In this document: in pieces, positions 1 to 10,017 of the stretch
Numbering within the stretch: position 1 is the first letter of the stretch
Layout of the letters: every line of letters starts with the position of its first letter
Assembly (NCBI GenBank): GCA_963678675.1
Contig: OY783199.1
Coordinates: 17,353,510 to 17,417,509, forward strand
Direction: 5' to 3'
Origin: Xiphydria camelus
Lineage: Eukaryota; Arthropoda; Insecta; Hymenoptera; Xiphydriidae
Length of the DNA stretch: 64,000 nucleotides
Notes under the pieces: generated by a model
Seen by the model: the letters and a program-made list of their open reading frames with translations, nothing else
What the model was told of the DNA's origin: nothing
Database searches by the model: none
Program-made: the position numbers and the translations under genes

Positions 1-1277
1 AATTTGGAGTCAAAATAAAAGTCGAGTTCCTAAATGCATTTTGGTTCGAAAGCACAGTTCCAATCGGAATAATTTTTGCATTATCAGCACGTTGCAACTA
101 AGTAGGTCGTTAACTCAGCCTCCGCACTCTTATCTGTCTTAGCATCAATCAACCAGCGCGGAAACTTAGTTAACAACCTAATACTCAGACTCGCAGAGTA
201 TCAATCACGATTATAAACGGCGTTATTCGACCCCCTATTTTCGGAACGGAGAACGTGTATCAAATTTAGAGCCCCGTGGGTGGAATCCGTGGGAGTGCTT
301 CGCGGCTACATAAAACTAAACTTTACAGCTGGTATATCGAGGAATTATTCTAGCTCCTCCGGTTTAAGATAATTTGCCATGATTTATTTCACGCTCTTTG
401 CACGTCCAAGACTTTTGAGAATTGCTCGACTAATCAAGCTTTGCTCTCCGGACTTTTCGCACGCGATAATTGTTTCCATGTACCACGAGTTATTTTACTT
501 TGAGAATTTATCGTCAGCCCGTTGTATGGGTTAATTTGTTTCCATACGGACACCATATATAGTCCGTATATATGGTTTATATATAAATTATATATAATTT
601 AAATAAGCCCAAATATATATATTCTACATACGAAATATATATATAATCCATATAGATCTTTTCCACCTTGGTTTCGCTTTTCATTTTACATTCGAATTAT
701 TATTCATCGACATCATCATGATTCAGAATCATCGACACCTGAAAATCCCGAGGCCATCTTCCGAAAGCATCCGCAAACATTTCGAAATTACTCCCGGAAA
801 GTCGAGTGCCTCTTCGGGTAACGCTTCGAATTTAATTTAGCAGTTTTTCTCTCAAGCTCTCTTTCAAGACTGTCCAAGTGCAAAGTCTATAAATACGTAT
901 AGCTGAGTGCATGAGAAAATCCTCTCTCCTCATCGGCCTTCTCACGCGAAAACTCTACTTCAGACTCTATTTCGCGCGATTCGTCCTATTTAAGACGCAG
1001 TCTCTCGGCGTCCCTGAATAATGTATTTTCCGCAAGTGTCTCAGGAACACAAAGTGGTACAATATAGGGACGGGTGCGCACATCCGCCACTCGTTAGGAG
1101 AAGTTAACGATGGCCCCGGGCTGCCGCTCTACGGGTTCAACTGGGAGAACGTGACGGGACAAAGCATAAATACCCTCTCGTTCTCTGGCGACGCATCGGC
1201 GTCGATCTTTCAGAACTGAAACTTTGCCGCGAAGTTCTTTTCCATCGGGGCGGAATGAGCTCGCATACGTTAATTAC
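1..1277. other. Intergenic DNA, no gene recognised
   Basis: No frame here resembles a known protein and stops are frequent. The sequence is AT-rich apart from a somewhat GC-richer stretch near 1026-1240, which contains no convincing exon. A TA-rich run lies at 545-660. Confidence 0.6.
545..660. repeat. TA-rich simple sequence
   Basis: The stretch is dominated by TATATA and ATATAT words and short self-complementary blocks. A comparable run lies at 1795-1852, and both have the words AAGCCCAAAT or AGGCCCAAAT close by, so they may be two decayed copies of one repeat. Confidence 0.55.
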
Positions 1278-1498
1278 GCTAGTTAAACGCGTTCAGTTAT
1301 TTTAACCAAAATACCGGTCAATTGAACCAAATATTAAGTTATCATAACCAAATGTTTAGTTATTGTAACTAAACGTAGTTATTCTAACCAAAAAGTGATC
1401 AAAAGTTTAGCTAAATAGATGGAGAGGATCCTTATTTCACCGAATGGTTTGGTCATCGTCTCCAGAATATTGGCTAAATTGACCAAGTTATTTTTCTA
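1278..1498 (+). mobile_element. MITE-like element, GAGAAAAA-end family, copy 1 (degraded)
   Basis: The interior matches copies at 3114-3624, 10018-10605 and 16511-16690. Shared words include TTAAACGCGTT, repeated (A)GTTATTNTAACCAAA blocks, TAGATGGAGAGGATCC, AATGGTTTGGT, CTCCAG and AAATTGACCAAGTTATTTTTCT. The left terminal inverted repeat is missing and the right end has decayed. There is no coding capacity. The orientation is arbitrary, with the GGATCC block towards the right end. Confidence 0.7.
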
Positions 1499-3113
1499 TT
1501 ATATATATGTATATAGTTTATATTGAAATCATACGGGGTGCCTCTACCACCGTAGACAATACTGTATATCTCCCAAACGAGTCTACTTTCAGAAAATCTC
1601 TTTTAACAAAAGTTGTACCATTTGACTTGATGCACAAAACGTAACTAATAATTTTTTAACATCTACTTCCTATTTCAAAAATCGGCGTACATTTTTCAGT
1701 TTTGACGTATAACAGTTATTTATTATAATATAAAAGTAATGTAATTATCAACGTGAATACAACAAGCCCAAAATTTAATAGGCCCAAATTTATATAAGTA
1801 CATATGTGTCCTATATATACAATATATACTATATATATAATTTATATATGTTTTTCTATCTGGGTTTCGCGCACGGCACGCGTTACGGAGCCCCCGCGCT
1901 GTATTAATTAATTTTTAAAATAAAATCTATTAATTAACACCCCCTAATTAATTACGGGCCGAATTAGGCCACCGTTTCTCGTGCCTCGTTGACGCACCTA
2001 ATCGTCCTGCCGATGGAAGCGCTGCGGGATGCGGAAATACCACCTGGCTCCAAATTAGCAAAAGTGCTTCGCGATGTTGGGTCGGAAATGATTTTTTTTT
2101 TGTTAGCCGAGGAACACCTAGATACCTTTCTCGAGTACAATTTGCTCCGTCCCCTCTTTTTGTTACACCCGGGTGGTGGTTAATGCACCGAGAAGGGCTT
2201 GGGGGTGAAAGAGAGAGCTTTTTTTTTAGCTCAAGATCAAACGAGGGAGTCAATTAGTGGAATATAATTCTGCGGTGCTAGAAAGAAACATCAACGGTTC
2301 GCTTCAAAAGCGCGTAAAATTCACCTTTACAAGTTCCGAGTATATGGAGAAATTATGTGCTTACACCGAGGAAGAAATTAATTTTCTCGACTGCAACTGC
2401 ACGATGCCAGCGGTGAAGTGAAAATTTCATTGGCTTCGACCGATGTTCGATTAAAGATTACGTCGTTTCAAACGCATTTCTTTTATTTCAATTAAAAATT
2501 AATCGAATCAATTGAACTATTCATTTCTCTGTCGGATTCTGCAGCTGTAATTGAATCAAACGAGTCTTTCTTTTATCGCACCTCACGCGAAATCGAAATT
2601 ACGGTATTCTCGATAAGTACCTACGACGGAAATTGCACTCGCCTTGTCGACCGAACGACGACGCATAAGTCAATGCACGAAATGACAGCAATAATTATTA
2701 TCGTTGATAGGTGATAACGTTAATTGAAGAGGATTTATAATAAGGTTATAGTCTCGTCGATGTAAGTTCTTTTTACTCGAGGACACGTCATTGCAGTGCC
2801 CGTCCCTCTCGTGTATCAATCCTCCTATTGTTCGATAGAATTCTAAGTTCTCGGTTCGTTATATCTGATCTGATCGTTATATTAATAATCAAATCAATGA
2901 TATCATTTCTATAGCAATTAATATTTACTAAGTATTTGCGGCGACTTATCGACGATACGTTTATGCGTACGGTCCAACTTCTCATGACGTCGCTACTGTA
3001 AAAAACTGTCGCCACGCGTGGCCAGGGACATCGTTACTTGGTAGGCACGGGCGAAAAAGGCACATTTATCTACTCTCGTCGAGGCCTTTCCCCAACAAGT
3101 TTTAAATGCTTTC
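1499..3113. other. Intergenic DNA, no gene recognised
   Basis: The segment 1505-1760 is low in coding signal and reads like an old dispersed repeat. A TA-rich run follows at 1795-1852. The word TTTTTCTATCTGGGTTTC at 1850-1867 recurs inverted near 14738-14752, which suggests the end of another dispersed element. Short open frames at 1948-2253 (-), 1989-2183 (+) and 2788-3015 (-) resemble nothing I recognise and are probably chance. Confidence 0.55.
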
Positions 3114-3624
3114 CACTGAGAAAAGTAACTTGGTTAAAATGACAAAACGAATTTGGTTAAAGGAATTTAATTATAATATATTCTAAAAAAAATAGGTACT
3201 AGTAAGATGAATCGAATATTTTATTATTCTAACTGCATCGAAAAAGAAAATTGGCCTCATTCAACTATTGATGAAGTTAAATACGGCGGACCTCACGGTG
3301 CAATTGTTTCAATGCCATAAGAGTGTAAGGAAAAATATAATAAGTAGAGTTGAAGCAACCAAGTTGAAGTTGAAACAAGTGAATATCTACTTGAAACAAT
3401 TACACCGTGAGGTTCGTTGTATTCAACTTCACGGATGGTTGAATGAAGTAATTTTTTTTTTTTCAGCGTATATGTTTAGTTATTCCGGTGTATATGTCTA
3501 ATTAGAATAACCAGAAAATAATCAGTTTAACTGAACACAAATGGAGAGGATCCATATTTCACCAAATGGTTTGGTTATGGACTCGAGGATTTTTATTAAA
3601 TTGACTAGACTATTTTTCTCAGTG
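3114..3624 (+). mobile_element. MITE-like element, GAGAAAAA-end family, copy 2, carrying a nested element
   Basis: The left end begins CACTGAGAAAAGTAA and the right end is its near inverse, TATTTTTCTCAGTG (3611-3624). The left interior has the family words GGTTAAAATGACAAAACG. The right interior has TGGAGAGGATCC, AATGGTTTGGTTATG and TTTTTATTAAATTGAC. The copy is about 510 bp against about 180 bp for the compact copy at 16511-16690. Part of the excess is a second inverted-repeat element at 3255-3449. Confidence 0.75.
3255..3449. mobile_element. Nested foldback/MITE element inserted in the previous element
   Basis: The two ends, about 60 bp each, are near-perfect inverted copies. The left arm, 3258-3318, contains CATTCAAC and CCTCACGGTGCAATTGTTTCA's first part. 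The right arm, about 3390-3448, carries the inverse words TGAAACAATTACACCGTGAGG and GGTTGAATGAAG. The interior of about 70 bp repeats the words AAGTTGAA and GAAACAA. A frame at 3268-3501 lies across it but is not protein-like. Confidence 0.7.
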
Positions 3625-3640
3625 TATACACAGTGTCTGT

Positions 3641-3722
3641 TAAAAATTCAATATTTCACCTTGAGAGGCCCTGTTACTGAGAGATTCACTGTAAAAATTA
3701 TTAATCCTTTTTCTCCGTGTGC
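3641..3722. repeat. Dispersed repeat block, copy 1
   Basis: About 80 bp matches 29673-29757 closely, including the words CTGAGAGATTCACTGTAAAAATTA and CTCCGTGT in the same order and spacing. The right end, TTTTTCTCCGTGT, resembles the inverted ends of the MITE-like elements in this window, so the block is probably one end of a related element. Confidence 0.65.
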
Positions 3723-3789
3723 GTACAGTTCAAACTGTAATGACATCCTTTTTTTAAAGGATGTCTTCAATTGTAACAAACGTTGCTAG

Positions 3790-4885
3790 ATTTCTCTTAT
3801 TTTTCATGACACTTATATACATAAATTACCATACCGAATGGTAATTCAGTTTAAATATCCCCACGTCTATCGAGGCTGTTTACGAAAACGACTGTTGAAA
3901 CAGTAATAAAAACTCCAGCGAATAACAATACCTACGTCCCGAGAAGTTGGACTACCTTATATTTTGATACACGTATTCATTAAGTCTTCATTGAATTTTC
4001 GATTGCCCCAAAATTATATACGTCGCTGCGCGATTAATCCGCCGAATCGCATTAACAAAATAACCTAATTTATTTTCGAGAACGGCGCTAAGAGTCAATT
4101 TCCAACGTACTCGCGGCGAGGGTCGCTCGCGAGAGACTCATTCGAAGCACCGAGGCGAGTGGTGCGCTTCGAAAATAATTCATTCATTGCTACGCGGTTA
4201 ATTACCCGCGAGCGACGAAATTATACGTCCCAAGTACACACACAGACGCGTGCGCGCGCCTCTCGTTCCTCACGATGGAAGCAACTCAATTCGCGGGGCC
4301 GGAGTGTCGTTAACCTTAACGGCGACGTTTAATCGGTTGTCGAAAGGCGCGGAGGAACGGGCGAAATTTGTACAGTCTCGTACTTCGATTGCACGCGGCG
4401 CTCGTCGAGGCGGGCTATAACGATAATACCGTACTTGTGATAAAACAGCGTTGTTAATTAAAGAAGTAACGTAATTATTATTACCTACCGTAAGCGCGCG
4501 CCACCGTGACGACGATTAGGGGCGAAGTGTAGGGGCGGGTGAAAAAATAATACATACAGGGAAGAAACGAGGAAAATCATTATTTAACCAAGTCTAAGGC
4601 GATCAGGTAGCTCGTAACGACTCTCGTAGCCGATAACGTAACGGGGAAGGATAAGCGATATTAATTATTATCGATCATTAACAATTATGTAACGAGTAAC
4701 AATGTAATTGCTAGTCAATGTTCAATGTTGAGATATTTATCTGAATAAATGCATATACGTTGTTTACACCACATCGCAGCGTCGCACGTGTCATCACGGG
4801 ATTATTTCGGCGAGGATCGACGACTTCCTCAGCCGCGGCATCCGCTCGTCTAGCCCAGCTTAATAGCGCCCAAGCACGTGCAGGC
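3790..4885. other. Intergenic DNA with a CpG-rich segment
   Basis: The segment 4080-4420 is clearly GC- and CpG-richer than its surroundings, with repeated TCGCGAGC-type and GCGCGC words. It lacks a coding frame and could be regulatory or an isochore fluctuation. Nothing else is recognised. Confidence 0.5.
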
Positions 4886-4994
4886 GGACTGCGGTCCGTG
4901 GACTGACAGTTCTGATCTGCAGTCCCGAGCTGTCATTGAACACACACGTACAGTTCTGCGGACTGCAGGCCATCGCCGGACAGTCCAGGGACTG
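4886..4994. repeat. Cluster of GGACTG/CAGTCC hexamers
   Basis: Six copies of one hexamer in both orientations fall within 109 bp: GGACTG at 4886, 4900, 4960 and 4989, and CAGTCC at 4920 and 4981. The longer word GGACTGCAGGCC occurs twice (4960 and 4989). This could be a decayed palindromic repeat or a cluster of protein-binding sites. Confidence 0.5.
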
Positions 4995-5299
4995 CAGGCC
5001 GCCGGATGATTCGACATACACGCACAGTTCGTGAGTCAGTTCAGTTCGATCAATTGTGTTTGGAAGAAGAAATATATGAGGGGTATATTCACAGGAGACG
5101 GTGAAAAACTGATGCAGACAGCCATTGCCTTGCATGTGTAAGCGTATTTTCTACCTTATATTATTAAAAGTTTAAGGTGGAATTTGCACCTAAATTATGT
5201 TCGACCTTACGCACGTACTTAGAAAGAACAAATTCCCGCATCTAATTCAAATTTCTCAAAAATGGACTTGGCAAATTTTGCATCTATATCCCTCTCAAA

Positions 5300-6358
5300 T
5301 CTATATATATAAAAATGAATGTTTGTCTGTCTGTCTGTCTGTATGTCTCTTATGCCTTCCTAAACCGTTCATCCGATTGCGATGAAATTTTGGGAAATGG
5401 TTGGACGCATGCCCGCGATGGTTTCTGAGTTAGTAAATCTTATACAGGGTGTTCAGAAAGTCCCAGTACGGCCGATTATCTCAGCGGGAAAACATTTTAG
5501 AGAAAAATGTTTAATACAAAACTTTAAGGATTTTCCCTTGACTACCCAGTGGTCGTATTGGATTTGACCTTGACCGTGACCTTTAAGGTAATATCAAATG
5601 CCTTCCTAAACCGTTCATCCGATTGCGATGAAACTTTGGGGAATGGTTGGACGCATGCTCGCGAAGGTTTCTGAGTTAGTAAATCTTATACAGGGTGTTC
5701 AAAAAGTACCGGTACGGATGATTATTATGCCTTCCTAAACCGTTCATCCGATTGCGATGAAACTTTGGGGAATGGTTGGACGCATGCCCGCGAAGGTTTC
5801 TGAGTTAGTAAATCTTATAAAAGGTGTTCGAAAAGTACCGGTACTGATGATTATTATGCCTTCCTAAACCGTCCATCCGATTGCGATGAAAAGTTGGGGA
5901 ATGGTTGGACGCATGCCCGCGAAGGTTTCTGAGTTAGTAAATCTTATACAGGGTGTTCAAAAAGTACCGGTACGGATGATTATTATGCCTTCCTAAACCG
6001 TTCATCCGATTGCGATGAAAAGTTGGGGAATGGTTGGACGCATATCCGCGAAGGTTTCTGAGTTAGTAAATCTTATACAGGGTGTTCAAAAAGTCGAACT
6101 ATGCTTGACCTAAATTTGACATCCGCTGACAATAAAGGTAACATGAAAAAAATGGACAAGGACACATTTGAACGTGAAAAAAAATTAATTTGACCTCGAT
6201 ATAACCTTGAAGGTCATGGTCAAGGTCAAATCCAATATGACCATTGCCTAGCCCGGGAAAAATACTAAAAGTTTTGTATTAAAAATGTATTTAAACAATG
6301 GTGGACGGACAAAATCAATCCACAATCTACCCGTGCGAAGCCGGGACGGGCTGCTAGT
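5300..6358 (+). mobile_element. Non-autonomous Helitron, copy 1
   Basis: The 5' end starts TCTATATATATAAAAATG after an A, followed by a GTCT microsatellite, a layout typical of insect Helitrons. The 3' end is a short GC-rich hairpin (CCCGT ... ACGGG at about 6330-6350) followed by CTGCTAGT, matching the Helitron rule of a 3' hairpin then CTRRT. No target duplication is visible, as expected for rolling-circle elements. No Rep or helicase frame is present, so the element is non-autonomous. The same termini and interior recur inverted at 27214-28839. Confidence 0.85.
5352..6093 (+). repeat. 129-bp tandem repeats inside Helitron copy 1
   Basis: Units begin ATGCCTTCCTAAACCG at 5598, 5727, 5856 and 5985, exactly 129 bp apart. 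An earlier unit at 5352 is separated from the next by 246 bp because extra sequence is inserted. Each unit ends near CAGGGTGTTCAAAAAGT. The units differ by only a few substitutions. Confidence 0.9.
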
Positions 6359-6360
6359 AT

Positions 6361-6760
6361 AAGATATGAGCGATTATATGTACAAAAAAGAAATAATTCT
6401 TTTCACGAAAGATCATCGATATCTCGGTCCCCCTTTGAGATTGATCAATATGATATCGATTTTCGGAATCAGCGCCAGAAATTACATCGGATAGGTTGGT
6501 CGAGAGTCCAATTAGGTCGATATTCTAAAGGAAATATAAGATATCAGAGCAATTATATGTACAAAAAAATAAATAATTCTTTTTTCACGAGAAATCATCA
6601 ATATCTCGGTCTCCCTTGAAAGACTTGATCAATAAGATACCAGTTATCAAATTTACCATTTACCAAAGTTACTAGTTACTAAAGTTTTCAAAGTTTTTTG
6701 ACGCTGATTCTGAAAATCGCTATTATATTGATCAAATCTTAAAGGAAGGCCGAGATATGG
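6361..6760 (-). repeat. Diverged relative of the 333-bp satellite monomer
   Basis: On the minus strand, 6361-6535 follows the satellite monomer over about 170 bp. It has the ACCGAGATATCGATGAT block, an A-rich tract and a TACA...AATC-G segment. On the plus strand it reads TTTTCGGAATCAGCG, then ACATCGGATAGG, then TGGTCGAGA, as in the array. A partial direct copy follows at 6536-6650 and an inverted copy at about 6701-6758, so the relic has the same palindromic habit. It abuts the 3' end of Helitron copy 1. It is far more diverged than any unit in the array. Confidence 0.75.
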
Positions 6761-6770
6761 ACAGATAAAT

Positions 6771-6921
6771 ATTTGGTAACTTTGGAAACATCTTTAGAAA
6801 CTTGGGAACCTTGGAAACTTGGAAACTTTGGAAACCTAGAAATTTTGGAAACCTGGAGCCTTTGGAAACTTGGAAACTTTGGAAACCTGGAAACTTTGGA
6901 AACCTGGAAACTTTGGAAACT
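6771..6921. repeat. Minisatellite of GGAAACYTGGAAACTTT words
   Basis: The word GGAAAC with CTT, CCT or TTT spacers recurs at 9-bp and 18-bp intervals for about 150 bp. Because the period is a multiple of three, the neighbouring minus-strand pseudogene frame reads through it as repeats of F-P-K-F and F-Q-S-F-Q-V-S-K. Confidence 0.85.
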
Positions 6922-6925
6922 TCAA

Positions 6926-7265
6926 TGTGATTCTCTGCTTTACGGTTGCCAAGAAAATTTTGTACGGCTTCAACAAATAAGCGCCAAGCATTAGATTCAA
7001 TCTCGTTCATTGATTCTATAAATTGAGGCTCGTTTATAAGTTTTCTTATCTGAGGACCATCAAATATGCCTGCTTTCAATTTTTCTGTGCTAAGTCCGGG
7101 AAATTCACGTGTTAAGAAGCGAAAACAAGGTCCATCTCGATTTAATGCCTTCACAAATTGTTTCATAAGTCCCAACTTCAAATGCACAAAGGTGGAAATA
7201 TGATTTTATCTCTCGCAACCAGAGGTTCGTTAATTAAAACAGGTCGCTCTTCGCTTCTGTGTTCA
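6926..7265 (-). pseudogene. Frameshifted fragment of a repetitive arthropod protein of unknown function
   Basis: On the minus strand, from 7187 down, the frame reads KLGLMKQFVKALNRDGP, then FPGLSTEKLKAGIF, GPQIRKLI, AWRLFVEAVQNFLGN and KAEN. This pattern of conserved blocks recalls an uncharacterised multicopy protein seen in many insect and other invertebrate genomes, usually with transposon-like distribution. I recognise the family from memory and cannot name its activity. Upstream, about 7190-7265, another frame reads ERPVLINEPLVARDKIIFPPL, which would join directly to HLKLGLM only after a one- or two-base shift near 7187. The copy is therefore broken. Downstream the frame runs into the minisatellite and loses all resemblance. 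The nearest ATG in the frame is not a credible native start. Confidence 0.6.
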
Positions 7266-7992
7266 AAAGCACTGCCGTTGCTCTCATCTCCGACGTGTCG
7301 ATCTCAATCTCCTTCTGCTGAGGCCATCGGCCAGTAGCGAGCCACGATGGCCCGTGCCACCAGAATTTGCTGTCTCTCCAGTCTTCAACTGTGATGCCGC
7401 GAGATATCAAGTCCCACTTTTAACCTACGTTAGTGGTACGGATATATCGGTCGCGTATCGAGTGTTTAATATAAGAAATATTTCCGCTACACATCCGGCA
7501 CTGTAAGTTTTCATGGACATATAACATAAAAGGGTTTCGCGAAGCTCGCCTCTACGAGTCAAGTTTAATTAACTCGGCAACCTTTGCGGTAAAGTTCAAT
7601 CTCATTATGAGGGTGCGAGTTTGGATTATTTACGTATGCGCTCTCACGCGTGGTGAATATTTTTAGAAGGCTATATTTAGAATTACGTGTAATAATTGGT
7701 TCAAATAATGTGTTACGGAGTGGAATTGGAATAATAGAACGTCTGTTGGCTTGGTTACTGTACGGTAGAAAAATCTATTCATAGAAAAATTAGTTATATA
7801 ATTTTTAATGCTGAAATTTTATTTCACGAAATGGATTTGTGATGTTTTAAAACACCGTTTCATACATCGAGATAACAGTTTATTCGTATGTAATTAATAA
7901 ATATTTGTTTGAATCTAGCGAAATAAACATTTTATTGGATCAAATAAATGTTCATTAACTATTACAATATTTATTTTGAACAATTAAGTCCT
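7266..7992. other. Intergenic DNA, no gene recognised
   Basis: The segment is GC-richer to about 7420 and AT-rich afterwards. No long frame or recognisable repeat is seen. The GC-richer part may be more of the decayed multicopy protein gene, but I could not read a conserved block in it. Confidence 0.5.
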
Positions 7993-7996
7993 TTAA

Positions 7997-9162
7997 GGTA
8001 GTTGGGACTCGATTTGACGTTTCTTAGGAATTACTTCAAATTTTTATGGTATATTCTTCATACCACAATGCATCTTTCTACCAAGTTTGAAGTCGATCTA
8101 CCATTTAGAAGCTGAGCTATTAATTTTTGAAATTTTTAATTTTCCCATTGATCCAATGTAATTACACAGAGCAAACGTTTACAAAACGCACTTAACGCGG
8201 CATATCTCAGAAACTGTTCTTAAGAATTGTTTGAAAAAACTATCAAGTGTAGAATGATCCTTTCTCAACAAATTAAAACCAAAATGATATTGGTACACCA
8301 TTTAGTTTTTGCAATAATTACGTAGAAAGCATCATACTTTTACTAATTTTTGTCGCATGGAGGGGAGCACGAAAGTCAATGTGGCAACGTTTCACGAGGC
8401 AGTCGGCGCGCGAGATTTGAAATGATAGGTTACATGGGATTACAATGAATTGAAACTTTTTAATTTTCAAACCTAAATGTTTATTTTAATATCAACTTTA
8501 AACTTGACATAAATATTTTTAATAATCTTTACAGGAACATTTTTAAATAAAATTTCTCAAAAATAATAAAATTTTATTAATAACTCTCTTATCTTTTGTA
8601 ACACTTACTTTACCTTTGGCATCTTTTTGTGATAAAAATTGTTTAACTCCTTCCTCTCCGACTCCGTCATACAATTCTTTTAAAGTTATATCACCTTTAC
8701 CAGTCAGTGCGACTTTCGTTAAAATGAATGGTGAAACAACAGTTTTTAACTTTAATAACTGAGGTAGCATTATTTTTTTCATGATACAGTCTTTGTAACA
8801 AATGCCCTTAGCAATTTTCCTGTCATTTTTACGTATCAGAATAACGACTGGCATGCAGCGTTGCCACGACTCTCTAGGACAGTTTTACGCGTGTGTGGCG
8901 TGATGTATGTACACACCAATGTCTATGTGGTAATGCAGTAACGTGTCGTTACAAGGTTCTAAAGGGCCCTACAGACGATCAACTTGGTTTGCAACTTTGT
9001 TGTCAACTTTATTGTTAGTCCTTGAATTGTCAATTACCAATCGCCTACAGACATTCAACATCTCTTTCAATACGGCAAATTGGCAGCAAATTGAAATATA
9101 ATTTTTTTAAATAAGTCCGGGGTTCTATTCATGATGATACATAAAATCGAGTCCCAACTACC
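7997..9162. mobile_element. TTAA-flanked DNA transposon, 1166 bp
   Basis: Perfect 19-bp terminal inverted repeats, GGTAGTTGGGACTCGATTT at 7997-8015 and its complement at 9144-9162, are flanked on both sides by TTAA (7993-7996 and 9163-9166). Such target duplications are known for piggyBac and Kolobok elements. The GG start fits Kolobok better than piggyBac, whose ends normally start with C. No transposase domain is recognised. The only sizeable internal frame is 8543-8854 on the minus strand. The right part contains the repeated words CCTACAGACGATCAAC and CCTACAGACATTCAAC (8968-9062), which look like the end of another element captured inside. Confidence 0.75.
8543..8854 (-). CDS. Unrecognised 103-residue frame inside the TTAA element
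   Basis: The product would be a basic protein, lysine-rich throughout, with no signal peptide or obvious membrane segment. The middle part (residues about 50-90) reads like ordinary globular protein, with KGDITLKELYDGVGEEGVK and SQKDAKGKVSVTKDKR. I do not recognise a family. It lies wholly between the inverted repeats of the 1166-bp element, so it could be a truncated transposon product or a captured host exon. No splice sites or poly(A) signal were found to support expression. Confidence 0.3.
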   Translation of the reverse strand: MPVVILIRKNDRKIAKGICYKDCIMKKIMLPQLLKLKTVVSPFILTKVALTGKGDITLKELYDGVGEEGVKQFLSQKDAKGKVSVTKDKRVINKILLFLRNFI

Positions 9163-9166
9163 TTAA

Positions 9167-9638
9167 GGCAATCATTTGAATGAAATAAATATTTTAATAA
9201 TTAACATATATTTTTTTTGTACTAACGACATATTTATTTCGCCGTATTTGAAATTACATTTATTAAGTTTTAATAAATTGTTTTCTCGGTGTAGGTGTAG
9301 TACAAATAATATTACATACGTGTAAAACTTGTAGCGTATAGTAAAAAGTATTTTTATGTGCAATAATCTAATCTTTCCATCTAATTCAATCTAATCAAAT
9401 GTACCGTCAATAAACTCAACGAGAGAGTACCTACTTCTGTAAAGGAAACGGGAGAAAGTGTCACCTTCTGGGAACGGATGGGGTAATAGGATGACGTTAA
9501 TAACATTGGCTACGGATTTCTAAACCCTAGCACGTGCCTCCCTATTGAAACAGCTTGATTGACTAAGCTTCCCACGATTCAAATAACTCCACCCACTCTT
9601 GGACGAATAATAATATATAATTTGAGAAAATTATATAT

Positions 9639-9684
<46 letters not shown>

Positions 9685-10017
9685 GATTCTTGGAGACTAT
9701 GATTAGTAGTGTGGGGTTCTACAGGACTCGACACTTCCGAGTAGATTATATTCTTCCAAATTAGGTCTAACAACTAAGAGAAACCGCGACTTGGGCATAT
9801 GTACTTGCATATATATTAGCATAATAGCGGCCGTAGGGGCGTACGAAGTTTGCACTTACTCCTGGGGCGGTAATTCGCAGTCTTCCGGCTTATCGGAGTA
9901 TCTGTGTTGGCTTATTGTTAGTCGACCGGGTAGCTGGGGATGAATAGGGGAAAATCGAGATAATTGATTCCACTTAAATAATTTATCGCGATGAATATTT
10001 CGCAGGCTTAAATAGGT
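9167..10017. other. Intergenic AT-rich DNA
   Basis: No gene is recognised. Frames at 9172-9363 and 9579-9773 on the minus strand are low-complexity, and the latter is largely a translated GA microsatellite. Confidence 0.55.
9645..9682. repeat. (GA)n microsatellite
   Basis: About 19 uninterrupted GA dinucleotides. Confidence 0.95.

Noticed and set aside
4860..5135. Cysteine-containing 91-codon minus-strand frame
   Set aside because: It overlaps the GGACTG repeat cluster, has no recognisable domain, and shows no splice or poly(A) support. A GTAAGC donor-like word at 5138 on the plus strand is also not enough for an exon.
5382..5567. 61-codon frame also found at 28562-28747
   Set aside because: It is the Helitron tandem-repeat DNA translated. 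Its recurrence reflects the element and not a gene.
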